A stretch of 53,511 nt of DNA from Dolichospermum sp. ST_sed8 (lineage in GTDB: Bacteria; Cyanobacteriota; Cyanobacteriia; Cyanobacteriales; Nostocaceae): positions 1 through 53,511 of the forward strand of contig JAKOGY010000006.1 in assembly GCA_028658405.1 (NCBI GenBank), given 5' to 3'. The notes under the pieces were generated by a model. It was not told the origin of the DNA, made no database searches, and was given only the letters and a program-made list of their open reading frames with translations. Positions within the stretch are counted from its first letter, which is position 1; the number at the start of each line of letters is the position of its first letter. The position numbers were made by a program, and so were the translations under genes. Below are positions 33,908 to 43,079 of this stretch, piece after piece.

Positions 33908-36451
33908 TTATCGAGACTTCTGTATTATATCTTTTATACAGTCACCTTTTTTGTTATCGTCACCTTGATCTGAATTAGAATAAGAATTTTGACAATTAAA
34001 TATTTTATCTTTCCTTTTCTTAAATTCTTGTTCATTTTCACTATTTAGATAGTATTTTATTAAGTTTCCAGTAATTTGATTGTCAGGTGAAGATAACACA
34101 TATTGAGTCTTTAATTCTTCCTCTAATTTTGATTTATCAGATTCATTTTTAGTGCAATCTTTAAATGCTTGAAAATTAGTTAGTGCATCTTCTGGACAGT
34201 TAATATTATTTGAAGGAGAACTATTAGGATTGGGAGAAGTATTTCTATTTGTACCTGGAACATTATTTTGGTTTTGGCTCTTTCTTATATCTTGTCCAGC
34301 TAACTGAGTTTGATCATTTTCACCAAAAAGATTTATAAATTTTGGAATTCCATCTATTTCCCATACTATTGAGACAAATACACATATATAGAAGATTGCT
34401 AAAGAACTTCCAATAATACGATTGGACTGTTTAAAACGATGACTTCTTCTGTTAAAAAAATTATCTATCGTAAGGTGAATAACTATTACACTTAGAATAA
34501 AATATATGATGCTAACAAATAATAACAATATTTGAGGAGTAAGAATAAAACTTTTCCAAAGTTTTAACAAAATAGAACCTGCTAAAAAAATCACAAATAA
34601 AATAAAAGCCTGTCTGTTATCTTCATTTTGGATTGGGTTATGTTGAATTGGGTTATATTGAGTTGGTTGATATGGACTTGGATTATCTGGAATTGGGTTA
34701 TCTTTAGGTTTCTTACTTCTAGCTTCATTTTCTTTAGGTTCATTATTTTGAGGTTCATTACTTCTAGATTCATCCTCTTTATGTTTATTATCTTGAATTT
34801 CATTATCTTTCGGTTCATGATTATTCTTAGAATGGGAATCAGTCTTTTGAGATTTTATATCATAATAAATTTTTCTAAGTATTTTAGGATCTATTGAATC
34901 CCGTATATTTGGTGGAATATTTCCATATTTATCACCAATATAATAAAAAGTTCCAGCTAAAGAATAGTAATTTATCTTAATAAAAGTAGATGCTAATTTT
35001 TTATATTGTTTTCTTTTTTCTAAAGTAATATTTTTCGATTCTTGTAAAAGAGTTAAAATTTCTTGACAAAAATTCTCCATAGATTCTTCAATTATTGTTT
35101 TCTCTTCAGAGAAAATTCTTTTTTTAATCAATTCAGCATAAGTTAAAAAATAGTAAGACCACACATTTTGTGATTGTGTTAATAAAAATTCAATTTTATT
35201 ATTTCCCTTTTCAGTTGACATTAACTGATTGAGTAAATATGAAATTCCTGTATATATAGAAGAAATAAGTCTTTGATTTACCAGAGGATCTTCATACTCG
35301 AAACTAGCCTCTAACAAAACTCTTTGAAATTCTAAAATACGAGGGGATGTTTTTTTAGTATCAATTTCCAATGATTGCACCATTTTTAATAGCCAATTCT
35401 CAGATAATTTATTATTGGGTGCAACTAAATATATTAATTGTGGATAAATATCATAAGGAGAAGATGCGGTTACTCTCGTTTTATCTATACAATTAGTCCA
35501 ATCTGCATCTGCATAATCTCTTAAATATTCAAATAATTCTTGTGTTTTTTTAGCATCTAATCCATTTTGATTAAATGTATTTGCCAAACTAGATAAACAT
35601 GATTTAATATTTTTCTCCACTGCTGGTGGTATTGAATTGGAAGTTTTGCTAGATAGAGGTGTGGGATTTTCTGTTTGTGCTTTATCAGGAGTTGGATTTT
35701 TTGCTAATGGAGGTAAATTACGTTTACGAGTATTACTGGGTATATCCTCTTGAGTAGCATAAAAGATAGATATAAAGCTATCTGGATGTGCTATTTTTTG
35801 AACATTCCAAGCCCAAGCATTAGGACTATTGGTATGATTAGCACGAAGACTCAAACCTAATGCCAGATAGTGTAGTTTTATGTAAGGAGGTAATCCTTGC
35901 CAATCATCTTTTGTAACTACACTTGTTTTAGGAATTTCCTTTAGATTGTTTACTGTTTTTCTAGTGTCTTCTAACCAAGTTGCTTGTAAATAGAAATTTA
36001 TTTTTTCTTCCTCTCCTTGAGAGTATAACATTTGTGGTGGTGATGTTTCGACTAATTCAGCCATATTAAATTGAAACTGATTATCACGCCACCAATATAT
36101 TAAAGTCCCAATACCATCAACATCTGGAGATGATTTTTCTAACCAAAAATATTGATACCCAATAGTAGGACGATCACCATCATCTAGTTGTCTATTTGCT
36201 ACTGCTAAAACTGAATATTTATCATTTATTTCTCTGGCAATGAGAGCAAAATTATCCTGATCTGGTGGATAATTATCATTCAATTTAAAATAATCATCAA
36301 TTACTGCTTCACGGATTTCTGGGGGAACTTCATGATTCCAACGAGTGATTTTATCAAAAGCATAACCACCGGATACGTAACATTTATATACTTCTGAATA
36401 ACGGACGTTATCAAATCCTCTACAAAATTGGTAAATGGGAATACCTGACAT
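33908..36451 (-). CDS. Large membrane protein of the GTPase cluster (GAP1-like candidate)
   Basis: 847 residues. The N-terminal ~200 residues form a compact domain (IPIYQFCRGFDNVRYSEV; YSVLAVANRQLDDGDRPTIG). A long helical middle follows. At ~545-605 there is a highly charged low-complexity stretch built on Asn/Glu/Pro/Lys repeats (SNEPQNNEPKENEARSKKPK). Three hydrophobic segments (FILFVIFLAGSILLKLW; ILLLFVSIIYFILSVIVI; SLAIFYICVFVSIVW) precede a polar Asn-rich tail with several Cys. Position next to a double GTPase suggests a GTPase-associated protein (GAP1-like); that assignment is inference. Very AT-rich. Confidence 0.55.
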   Translation of the reverse strand: MSGIPIYQFCRGFDNVRYSEVYKCYVSGGYAFDKITRWNHEVPPEIREAVIDDYFKLNDNYPPDQDNFALIAREINDKYSVLAVANRQLDDGDRPTIGYQYFWLEKSSPDVDGIGTLIYWWRDNQFQFNMAELVETSPPQMLYSQGEEEKINFYLQATWLEDTRKTVNNLKEIPKTSVVTKDDWQGLPPYIKLHYLALGLSLRANHTNSPNAWAWNVQKIAHPDSFISIFYATQEDIPSNTRKRNLPPLAKNPTPDKAQTENPTPLSSKTSNSIPPAVEKNIKSCLSSLANTFNQNGLDAKKTQELFEYLRDYADADWTNCIDKTRVTASSPYDIYPQLIYLVAPNNKLSENWLLKMVQSLEIDTKKTSPRILEFQRVLLEASFEYEDPLVNQRLISSIYTGISYLLNQLMSTEKGNNKIEFLLTQSQNVWSYYFLTYAELIKKRIFSEEKTIIEESMENFCQEILTLLQESKNITLEKRKQYKKLASTFIKINYYSLAGTFYYIGDKYGNIPPNIRDSIDPKILRKIYYDIKSQKTDSHSKNNHEPKDNEIQDNKHKEDESRSNEPQNNEPKENEARSKKPKDNPIPDNPSPYQPTQYNPIQHNPIQNEDNRQAFILFVIFLAGSILLKLWKSFILTPQILLLFVSIIYFILSVIVIHLTIDNFFNRRSHRFKQSNRIIGSSLAIFYICVFVSIVWEIDGIPKFINLFGENDQTQLAGQDIRKSQNQNNVPGTNRNTSPNPNSSPSNNINCPEDALTNFQAFKDCTKNESDKSKLEEELKTQYVLSSPDNQITGNLIKYYLNSENEQEFKKRKDKIFNCQNSYSNSDQGDDNKKGDCIKDIIQKSR

Positions 36452-36463
36452 AATTATTTTCTC

Positions 36464-37375
36464 CTAAATATCTCTTAATTGATTATCTTCCTTACCCGTT
36501 GCTAACCAATACAAAGGTGCAACTAAACCTAAAGGTCGCCATACTCCTGGTTTATCAATTACTCCATAAGTTCCCCCACTATCCCGATTCTTTTTCTTAA
36601 AGTTGGGTCTGGGTGGTGTTCCTTTTGTGCCAAAGGTAGAAGCAAAAAAGTAATTTGTAGAACATCCCCATAGGTTACTCCATTTCTTTAATGTAGTTTT
36701 AAGACTGGGAAATTTCAAGCCCATAAAAGTGTCTATATCTTCCTGAAAACCGGAAGCGGGAGGTTGTTCACATTTGGTGAATACTACTGCAATTCGATAG
36801 TTTTGTAATCCTCCATTATTAATAGTTAATCGCTCATTTAATTCTCTTTGCAAATTTTCTAAAGCTTGAGCATATTCTTGATCAGATGTCCTGGTAGCAG
36901 TGCTATCAATCAGTATTAATAAACCTGAAGCAGTGGCACAATCATCTAAATAATTAACTAAATGTGCGCTAGGATTGGCAAGATTTCGTAATTCTTTGAT
37001 CAGTTCCCCGGAGTATTCTCGACAGGATACTCGCAATCTGATAGGTTGATTTCTTAAAGCTGGGAGAGGATGATTAATAAACTTAGCTTTTAAGGTAATT
37101 AGTAAGGAGTATGTCGGTAAATCTTCAGCTTCTCCACTCCCATAATCTGTACCTGCTAACTCTCTACCATCTTCTAAGATGTCCTGAGCCATATTAATTA
37201 ATTCCCCGGCTTCGTCGTTATAGGGGTCAACAGCCAGAATAGGACTGTCTGTTTTAGCATTTGGCCAACGAGCTAGAGCCGCCATAAACGCTGTTTTTCC
37301 AGAACGACGGGGACCAATAACGCGAAAATCCTGGTTTCCGCCAATGTCACGGGGAAGATTAGAGGCGTTCGTCAT
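36464..37375 (-). CDS. P-loop GTPase-like protein 1
   Basis: 303 residues. P-loop VIGPRRSGKTAFMA near residue 23, a switch-like CREYSGEL near 120, the hydrophobic strand GLLILIDST, and VVFTKCEQP in the base-recognition position. The usual NKxD is replaced by TKCE, so guanine specificity is uncertain. Its 5' end overlaps the next GTPase gene by 17 bases and the two proteins share layout, ending alike in PLGLVAPLYWLATG versus PFGLISPLYWLSTG. They look like a co-translated pair of sister GTPases. It lies 12 bases upstream of the 847-residue protein. Confidence 0.75.
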   Translation of the reverse strand: MTNASNLPRDIGGNQDFRVIGPRRSGKTAFMAALARWPNAKTDSPILAVDPYNDEAGELINMAQDILEDGRELAGTDYGSGEAEDLPTYSLLITLKAKFINHPLPALRNQPIRLRVSCREYSGELIKELRNLANPSAHLVNYLDDCATASGLLILIDSTATRTSDQEYAQALENLQRELNERLTINNGGLQNYRIAVVFTKCEQPPASGFQEDIDTFMGLKFPSLKTTLKKWSNLWGCSTNYFFASTFGTKGTPPRPNFKKKNRDSGGTYGVIDKPGVWRPLGLVAPLYWLATGKEDNQLRDI

Positions 37376-38255
37376 GAAATACCCTCCCTGTGCTTAACCA
37401 ATACAGTGGGGAAATTAATCCGAAGGGTTTCCAAGCATCAACGTCTCGTAAATGGGCAATAAACTCGGCAGAACTGCCATCATCGGGTATATAACGATTA
37501 GGACGGGGATCATGTTGTCCAGAGCTATCCCCCATCACACCGAAGGAAGAACAGGCAAAAAATCGTAATCTGGAAGGTGGTAATTTTTCTTTCAAAACGT
37601 TATAAGTTTCCTTTAAACGGACTCTAAATAAATCTTCTTCGGCATCTAAACGACAAGGCCAAAGTTCTCCCCGTTCACATTTACTGATAACTACGGCAAC
37701 TCTCAATTTACTTAAAGTTTCATTTACATTAGCCTGTTCGGATAATTCTGTTAATAGCCTATTCAAAGCAGGTGCATAGAGTTTTGTATCATTACTTGCA
37801 TCCCAATCTGTCAGCATAATCATCCAACTTTTGGCAGTTAACCAATCTTCTACATATTCTTGAAATTCAGATGCTCTGTGAGGGATAGCTGCACATTCAA
37901 ATGTTTCTCCAGAGTAATCTTTAACGTTTAATCCTAATGTTATTCCTGGTGAATTTTTAGTAGTGGGAATTTGAATTTCAAAAGAAAAATATGGTTCATC
38001 ACCATATTCAATATCTGTCCCCGCAAAAACTGTCCCCTTTTCTAAAATATTTTTAGCTGCCCCAATCAGGTCTTCAGCATCATCAGAGGTTGGTGTAATT
38101 TTCAAACCAGGAAATTGTTTTTTTAACTCATCTGGAAGCCGCAATAATGAAGCTAAATAAGTGGTTTTACCGGATTTACGAGAGCCAATGATTCTAATAT
38201 CATTACCAATTGATTGTTGTTTTTTCAGAATTGTACTTTTATTTTTAGCAAGCAT
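37359..38255 (-). CDS. P-loop GTPase-like protein 2
   Basis: 298 residues. P-loop IIGSRKSGKTTYLA near 23, DxxG-like KDYSGETF near 120, WMIMLTDWDAS strand, and VVISKCERGE in the base-recognition position. It ends PFGLISPLYWLSTG, matching its sister. A SCSSFG-like segment and a Gly/Asp loop lie near the C-terminus. It overlaps the sister GTPase gene by 17 bases, consistent with obligate hetero-pairing as in double-GTPase systems. Confidence 0.75.
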   Translation of the reverse strand: MLAKNKSTILKKQQSIGNDIRIIGSRKSGKTTYLASLLRLPDELKKQFPGLKITPTSDDAEDLIGAAKNILEKGTVFAGTDIEYGDEPYFSFEIQIPTTKNSPGITLGLNVKDYSGETFECAAIPHRASEFQEYVEDWLTAKSWMIMLTDWDASNDTKLYAPALNRLLTELSEQANVNETLSKLRVAVVISKCERGELWPCRLDAEEDLFRVRLKETYNVLKEKLPPSRLRFFACSSFGVMGDSSGQHDPRPNRYIPDDGSSAEFIAHLRDVDAWKPFGLISPLYWLSTGRVFHDERL

Positions 38256-38269
38256 AAGATTTTTATGGG

Positions 38270-39034
38270 TTAACTATAAATAAGATAAGGAGCAAGATAC
38301 AGCCAAGGTAATTCAAGTAATTCCTGATTTTCGGTAGTAGTAATAAAGAAGTTAGTCCGAGAACCAATTTCTGTTCCTTTGTATTTACGAATGACTTGAT
38401 TTGCTACTCCGAAATATGACTCAACGACATGATCACTATAATCATACCAAGGGGCTGCACCGCCTCTATCTGGACGATATCTCCAGTCTTTTCCTTCTGC
38501 TTCCACATCACAAAATAAATCGGCTTTATGGAGGGCAATAATTATATGTTTGACTCGTTTGCAATTCTGTTGTAGAAAGTCGAACCAGTTCTGTAAACCA
38601 TTCACCCATTGATCAGTAGTTGGTAATGTATCAATTGGTTGAAGATGATTAGCAGCCATATTTATCCGAGTGCTAGAAACTAGACTTTGGTGAGGAGGTA
38701 ACATTAAAATTACGGCTTTGCTTTGCTTGACTTTATCTTCCATTCCTTGCCAAGCTGCTGGATAATCTTTTCGATATTGGGGATTACTCCAAAATTCTCC
38801 AGGGGTATCAATCCATAAAATATTTAGTTGTCTTGGTCCAGTTGCGGGTAAATCCACCTCCATGTTTAAGTTTTTGGTATTTAATTGATCTGTACCTGCT
38901 ATTTCCTTTGTGCTGGGATTGTATAAATCACTGGCGAGTATATTACTGATTTTTACATATTTACCATTCTCAGCCAAGGCTCTCACCATGCTGGTTTTTC
39001 CGGTTTTGCGATCGCCTATCACCACAATACTCAT
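38270..39034 (-). CDS. P-loop GTPase-like protein 3
   Basis: 254 residues, more canonical than its two neighbours: MSIVVIGDRKTGKTSMVRAL P-loop at the very N-terminus, WIDTPGEFW as the DxxG motif, AVILMLPPH strand, and IIIALHKADLF in the NKxD position. There is no membrane segment. It lies 14 bases upstream of GTPase 2 and 6 bases downstream of the radical SAM gene, hence in the same operon. Confidence 0.75.
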   Translation of the reverse strand: MSIVVIGDRKTGKTSMVRALAENGKYVKISNILASDLYNPSTKEIAGTDQLNTKNLNMEVDLPATGPRQLNILWIDTPGEFWSNPQYRKDYPAAWQGMEDKVKQSKAVILMLPPHQSLVSSTRINMAANHLQPIDTLPTTDQWVNGLQNWFDFLQQNCKRVKHIIIALHKADLFCDVEAEGKDWRYRPDRGGAAPWYDYSDHVVESYFGVANQVIRKYKGTEIGSRTNFFITTTENQELLELPWLYLAPYLIYS

Positions 39035-39040
39035 CTATAT

Positions 39041-39628
39041 TTATACCCCACCCTGATCAAGTTGCTTATGTTCCACAGGAAACCCCGTATATGTTAATGT
39101 CTCTGAACCTAAAATCCACTCCTGACGCGGTATATTCACCAAATCAGCCTCAACAATCCGCCCAGATAAAAAATGCAGTTTTTGATTATTTGAACCCCTT
39201 AGCGGTTGATTACTAATTTGCTGTTCTATAAACAAGCTGTCCACCAATAAGTCTATATGATTTAGGAACTCTTGACTACCAGCAAGATTATCTAATTGTA
39301 TTTGTTTTAACTGATACCCACTCCAGCAAACAACCGTCTTTTCCACAGACTGAACCCGACGTGCTAAATCTGCTAAAGCCACAGCTTGAGCAAAAGGTTC
39401 ACCACCGGAAATGGAAATACCCGCTAAATCTGGTAATTGTTGGAATTTTTGCCACATTTCCTCTACAGTCACCACCTGATTTAACTTAAACTCTAAATAA
39501 TCGGGATTTTGACAACCTAGACAGCGAAAAGGACAACCTTGCACCCAAATCACCATCCGAGTTCCCGGACCATTAGCACAAGAACGAGGCAGCCAAGCAG
39601 CTATATTTAGCAATAGCGGTTGTGTCAT
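39041..39628 (-). CDS. Small radical SAM enzyme, activase-like
   Basis: 195 residues. CPFRCLGC (Cx3Cx2C) binds the 4Fe-4S cluster, and ISISGGEPF is the SAM-binding GGEP motif. The opening (LNIAAWLPRSCANGPGTRMV, then IWVQGCPFRC) is that of small NrdG-like activases that make a glycyl radical on a partner enzyme. No glycyl-radical enzyme is encoded in the window, and the ribonucleotide reductase at 48530 is the B12 type. It is 6 bases from GTPase 3 and part of the cluster, so its substrate may be a cluster protein. Confidence 0.8.
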   Translation of the reverse strand: MTQPLLLNIAAWLPRSCANGPGTRMVIWVQGCPFRCLGCQNPDYLEFKLNQVVTVEEMWQKFQQLPDLAGISISGGEPFAQAVALADLARRVQSVEKTVVCWSGYQLKQIQLDNLAGSQEFLNHIDLLVDSLFIEQQISNQPLRGSNNQKLHFLSGRIVEADLVNIPRQEWILGSETLTYTGFPVEHKQLDQGGV

Positions 39629-39655
39629 AATTTACCATCTTAAATTAAGAGCTTG

Positions 39656-39704
39656 AAACCCACGAAGGTGGGTTTTGCCTGTGTAGCCGCGATTTCTAAT
39701 CGCC
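39656..39704. repeat. Dispersed repeat overlapping the end of the coiled-coil gene
   Basis: acccacgaaggtgggttttg, then cctgtgtagccgcgatttct and aatcgcc match, with few changes, the right arm of the element at 43386-43512. It includes a small hairpin (acccac/gtgggt). The stop codon and last two codons of the coiled-coil gene (39696-39704) lie inside it. Confidence 0.75.
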
Positions 39705-40754
39705 AATACTTTCGGAACGTCGTTCAGGTATTTTATTAAAATCAGACTCCATAGTTGTCTTTACGGAAATAATCCCCATATCCACATTCCGCCATTCTTG
39801 ATCAACAGGTTCACCATTCCATCCTGTCCATTCCACCTGATAACCTTGCTGTTGGAACAGTTCAATCACATCAAAAGTCCGACTAGAACAGGAAGAATCA
39901 CCCTCTTCATCATGAGGACCAGCTAAGTCAATTTGTTGACCATTAAACTGAATTCGCATTTGCGTATTTACTCCCTCATGGGTTTCAATATTAATAACTA
40001 CATCACCATCATTAATTTCCGTAATCTTGGCAACATAACCAACTTCTTGCCAAGATGCTACTAAATTTTTCGCCGCAGTATAAACTTGCTCTGCTTGAGA
40101 CTCATGGGTACTAATTTCTTGATGGAAAATTTCTATCTCTTCATCAGAAATACTCTGCCAACTATTACACATCCTATTAATTTTAGTTTGTAATTGTTGA
40201 GTAATATGATCAGGAAGACTTGACTGTAAATTATTGAGCCTAGATTGCAGAAATTCAAACTGTTTTGTCCACTCAGTTTTGAGTTGTTGAATTACCTGAA
40301 TCCGAGCATTATCTAATGTTTGTAAGCAGGTTTGAGCATCAGTGAAATTATTATTTTGTAATGCTGTTTCCGTCTTCTGGATAGCTTGTTGAACACTTGC
40401 ATGATCTAATAATTGCCGATCAATCAAAATTTGATATTCTGATTTAATCTTTGGTAATTGCATTTTTAGATTCTGCACTTGTCTTTGTGCATCCTGAGAT
40501 AAGGCTTGATTTACCTCAGTATTTATTGATTTAACCTGTTGAGGTTGTTGAACAACAATCTTTTTTCTAGTAGCACCAGAACGAAATTGAGCAATTTTTT
40601 GTTGTATGTCCTGTTCTCTTTTGATAGCAGTTTCTCTTTCCTGACGCTGGCGTTTTTCATAAGCTTGTAACGCAGAAGCTATCCCATCAAATAAACCGGG
40701 TTGTGATCCTGTAGAAATACCAGCATTGACGCTAAATGTTTTTTGTCCACTCAT
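39696..40754 (-). CDS. Coiled-coil protein at the head of the GTPase cluster
   Basis: 352 residues. After a Gly-rich start (MSGQKTFSVNAGISTGSQPG), residues ~25-240 are almost wholly helical and coiled-coil-like (Gln/Glu/Lys rich, for example ALQAYEKRQRQERETAIKRE). The last ~110 residues form a separate strand-rich domain (GYVAKITEINDGDVVINIET; YQVEWTGWNGEPVDQEW). No signal peptide or membrane segment. It is first in the minus-strand cluster, 67 bases upstream of the radical SAM gene. The C-terminal codons come from a dispersed repeat. Function unknown; a scaffold or a radical SAM/GTPase client is possible. Confidence 0.65.
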   Translation of the reverse strand: MSGQKTFSVNAGISTGSQPGLFDGIASALQAYEKRQRQERETAIKREQDIQQKIAQFRSGATRKKIVVQQPQQVKSINTEVNQALSQDAQRQVQNLKMQLPKIKSEYQILIDRQLLDHASVQQAIQKTETALQNNNFTDAQTCLQTLDNARIQVIQQLKTEWTKQFEFLQSRLNNLQSSLPDHITQQLQTKINRMCNSWQSISDEEIEIFHQEISTHESQAEQVYTAAKNLVASWQEVGYVAKITEINDGDVVINIETHEGVNTQMRIQFNGQQIDLAGPHDEEGDSSCSSRTFDVIELFQQQGYQVEWTGWNGEPVDQEWRNVDMGIISVKTTMESDFNKIPERRSESIGD

Positions 40755-40931
40755 AGTTCTTACTTGATAATTGATTTTAAATTATACAGCGGTGTATTAA
40801 GTACGAACAATTATCTTAATCTATCCGCCTAATACAGCCTAAAGTAAATACTAACCTATATTCTGTAAGACATTTACGTACAATACTCTATAAAGTTATA
40901 ATTAGACATAAACTTCTTAATCAGGGTAATT

Positions 40932-41273
40932 ATGCGCTTTTTAATGAGAATTGCCGGCTTTGGTTTGCTGATTTTAGGTATTTACTTGGTTGGGAAAAAT
41001 ATATTCTTTACAACCAACGTCTATCCTTACTGGTGGCGGGGAATTTCCGCTGATATTTCAGTATTATCACTAACATTAGGTGTACTCATGCTAGTTTTCT
41101 TCTCAGAAGGTATGAAAAATCTGGGATGGATTGCTATTTCTGTGGGTATTATGGCGGTATTTATCAGTAGTCGCGCAATTCTTAGTCCTACAAGTTTATG
41201 GCAATTTTTTCTCTCCTTAATTTGTATTACCTCTGGTTATAAAATGTTCACAACTGGATACTCACCTTTTTGA
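40932..41273 (+). CDS. Four-segment membrane protein, function unknown
   Basis: 113 residues, nearly all hydrophobic: segments at ~5-24 (IAGFGLLILGIYLVGKNIFF), ~40-60 (ISVLSLTLGVLMLVFF), ~65-83 (LGWIAISVGIMAVFI) and ~88-108 (LWQFFLSLICITSGYKMF). The ATG at 40932 follows a weak agggtaatt site. It is divergent from the GTPase cluster; the 177-base gap must hold both promoters. Confidence 0.65.
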   Translation: MRFLMRIAGFGLLILGIYLVGKNIFFTTNVYPYWWRGISADISVLSLTLGVLMLVFFSEGMKNLGWIAISVGIMAVFISSRAILSPTSLWQFFLSLICITSGYKMFTTGYSPF

Positions 41274-41326
41274 TTTTGTTGCTCAGGAGTTAGAGGAGTA
41301 TTGGCTTCTCAACTCCTGTTTGATGT

Positions 41327-41965
41327 TTAATTTTCTATTTCCACAGGTGGACGGACACACAAATATATTAAAGGTCCGAACAAGGGAATTATCGTAAATA
41401 ACCAAAATAACTGATTATTGTGCCAACCCCGTCGCGTCATATCATCTCCTAACAAGGTGGGAAATAATAAACTCAACATCACAAAATCTAAACTCATAAC
41501 ATGAATAAATCGGCTATTTTGCCACTGCTGCCCAAAATTACCCCAATCTCCTTGTAAACCAGATGCTAATAAAACTACCGTACCTATAGTTAATAAAAGT
41601 CCAAAAATGCGGGAATCTAGTATTTTGAGAAATACATTTTTTTCCCCTACAAACTTTTGGTTAGGTGATCTTAAAGCCAAATATGGTAAAAGCATAAAAG
41701 CACCAAGAGCAAAAGAACCAATAGCAAACGGCCAAGCAGGTATTTTTTGACCTCTACCATCAAAAAAAACTACTGCACTATATACAAAAGGCCAAATCCC
41801 CATGATATTAAATAAAGATATAATCAGAGGATTAATTCCTTGCCAATTTCCTGTAGAGAGATTTTTAATCAACTCAAAAGTATCAGGTTGTTCAGGAGGA
41901 GCAAAGAAAAAGGCATAGGAAATAAATCCTAGCCATAATAGACCAAAAATGATTTTTCTAATCAT
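41327..41965 (-). CDS. Polytopic membrane protein downstream of hrcA
   Basis: 212 residues from the Met at 41965 (MIRKIIFGLLWLGFISYAFF); a Met at 42019 would overlap hrcA by 41 bases and add a non-membrane leader. Five to six hydrophobic segments, with loops PPEQPDTFELIKNLSTGNWQ and RSPNQKFVGEKNVFL. Similar proteins occur in cyanobacteria and plants, with unknown function. It starts 13 bases after the hrcA stop, so the two are probably co-transcribed. Confidence 0.7.
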   Translation of the reverse strand: MIRKIIFGLLWLGFISYAFFFAPPEQPDTFELIKNLSTGNWQGINPLIISLFNIMGIWPFVYSAVVFFDGRGQKIPAWPFAIGSFALGAFMLLPYLALRSPNQKFVGEKNVFLKILDSRIFGLLLTIGTVVLLASGLQGDWGNFGQQWQNSRFIHVMSLDFVMLSLLFPTLLGDDMTRRGWHNNQLFWLFTIIPLFGPLIYLCVRPPVEIEN

Positions 41966-41978
41966 GAATTTAGGGAAA

Positions 41979-43079
41979 TTAACTAAAAGCTTCCGAGAGA
42001 TAATCTGCCGCTGCTGCAACTACAGCGATCGCACTCTCATAGTTTAACCGAGTTGGACCCAAAACCCCCACACTTCCCACAGGTACAGAACCCCGACGAT
42101 AAATAGCAGAAATCAAAGTACAAGTCCGAATAGGTTCGAGAGGATTTTCTGTACCAATCCGCACCTTTACCTTAGACTTATTTGGATCGTCCATTCCCGC
42201 TTCTTCACAAATTAAATGCCAAAGTTGGTCTTGTTCCTCTTCCAACAATTGGATAATAGTCTGTACCTGCTGTACCTGAGAAAATTCTGGTTGTCGTAAA
42301 ACCTCTCCAATCCCTCTTACCATAATTTGTGTAGTTGCCGGTGCCAGAGCGCGATGAGTCAATTCTACCAAAGAACTTTTTAATAATTCGCCATAACTTT
42401 GAAACTCTTGATCCAATTCACTCCAATCCAGATAGCCTAATTCTAATAAACTCCGTCCTCGTAAGTGAGTATTCAAAAAGTTAGAAACAATCTGCAATTG
42501 ATGATCAATTACCTCCGCTTCCGGTTTATTTTCTGAGTTCGGTGGAAATAAATCCATCACCTTAGAATGGGTTTCATAACTATCTGTCACCACAATCAAC
42601 ATAATCTTCCCCGATTCAATTTGCACCAATTGCAAATGTCGTAACTTTGCTGTGGTTGTTTGGGGCATAGTAATCAAAGTAATGCAGCCGCTTAATGTTG
42701 CTAAAATTTGAGCAGCACCTTGTAATAACGCCTCCAAACTCCAATCTTCCCAATGCAGATGTTTTTGTAATGCTGTTTCTACCTCTTTACCTAAAGTTTC
42801 TGATGGTTTAATAAGTTGATCAACATAAATCCGATAACCAGAATCAGAAGGAATTCTGCCCGCAGAAGTATGTGGTTGATAAAGTAACCCCGATTTTTCT
42901 AAAACACCCATCACACTGCGAATCGTAGCAGAGCTAACACCTAAATCAAAACCTTCAATTAAAGCCTTAGAACCCACAGGCTCTGCTGTAGCAATATACT
43001 GCCGTACAGTTGCCCAAAGTATATTCTGTTGCCGATTAGTCAGGTGAACTTGCATAGGTGATATTTTTACTGAAGGCAA
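41979..43079 (-). CDS. hrcA: Heat-inducible transcription repressor HrcA
   Basis: 366 residues; the likely start is the Met at residue 9 ([20 protein letters not shown]). The N-terminal winged-helix region has [24 protein letters not shown], then [20 protein letters not shown], the standard HrcA sequence. The C-terminal part ends with [17 protein letters not shown], also typical. HrcA represses chaperonin genes by binding CIRCE (TTAGCACTC-N9-GAGTGCTAA). I found no CIRCE in its own upstream region or elsewhere in the window, so autoregulation through CIRCE is not indicated. Confidence 0.95.
   Translation of the reverse strand: MPSVKISPMQVHLTNRQQNILWATVRQYIATAEPVGSKALIEGFDLGVSSATIRSVMGVLEKSGLLYQPHTSAGRIPSDSGYRIYVDQLIKPSETLGKEVETALQKHLHWEDWSLEALLQGAAQILATLSGCITLITMPQTTTAKLRHLQLVQIESGKIMLIVVTDSYETHSKVMDLFPPNSENKPEAEVIDHQLQIVSNFLNTHLRGRSLLELGYLDWSELDQEFQSYGELLKSSLVELTHRALAPATTQIMVRGIGEVLRQPEFSQVQQVQTIIQLLEEEQDQLWHLICEEAGMDDPNKSKVKVRIGTENPLEPIRTCTLISAIYRRGSVPVGSVGVLGPTRLNYESAIAVVAAAADYLSEAFS

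Noticed and set aside
34591-34897. Open frames on both strands in the repeat region of the 847-residue protein
   Set aside because: They are alternative readings of the same low-complexity DNA (Met/Ile/Asn or Ile/Phe-only composition).
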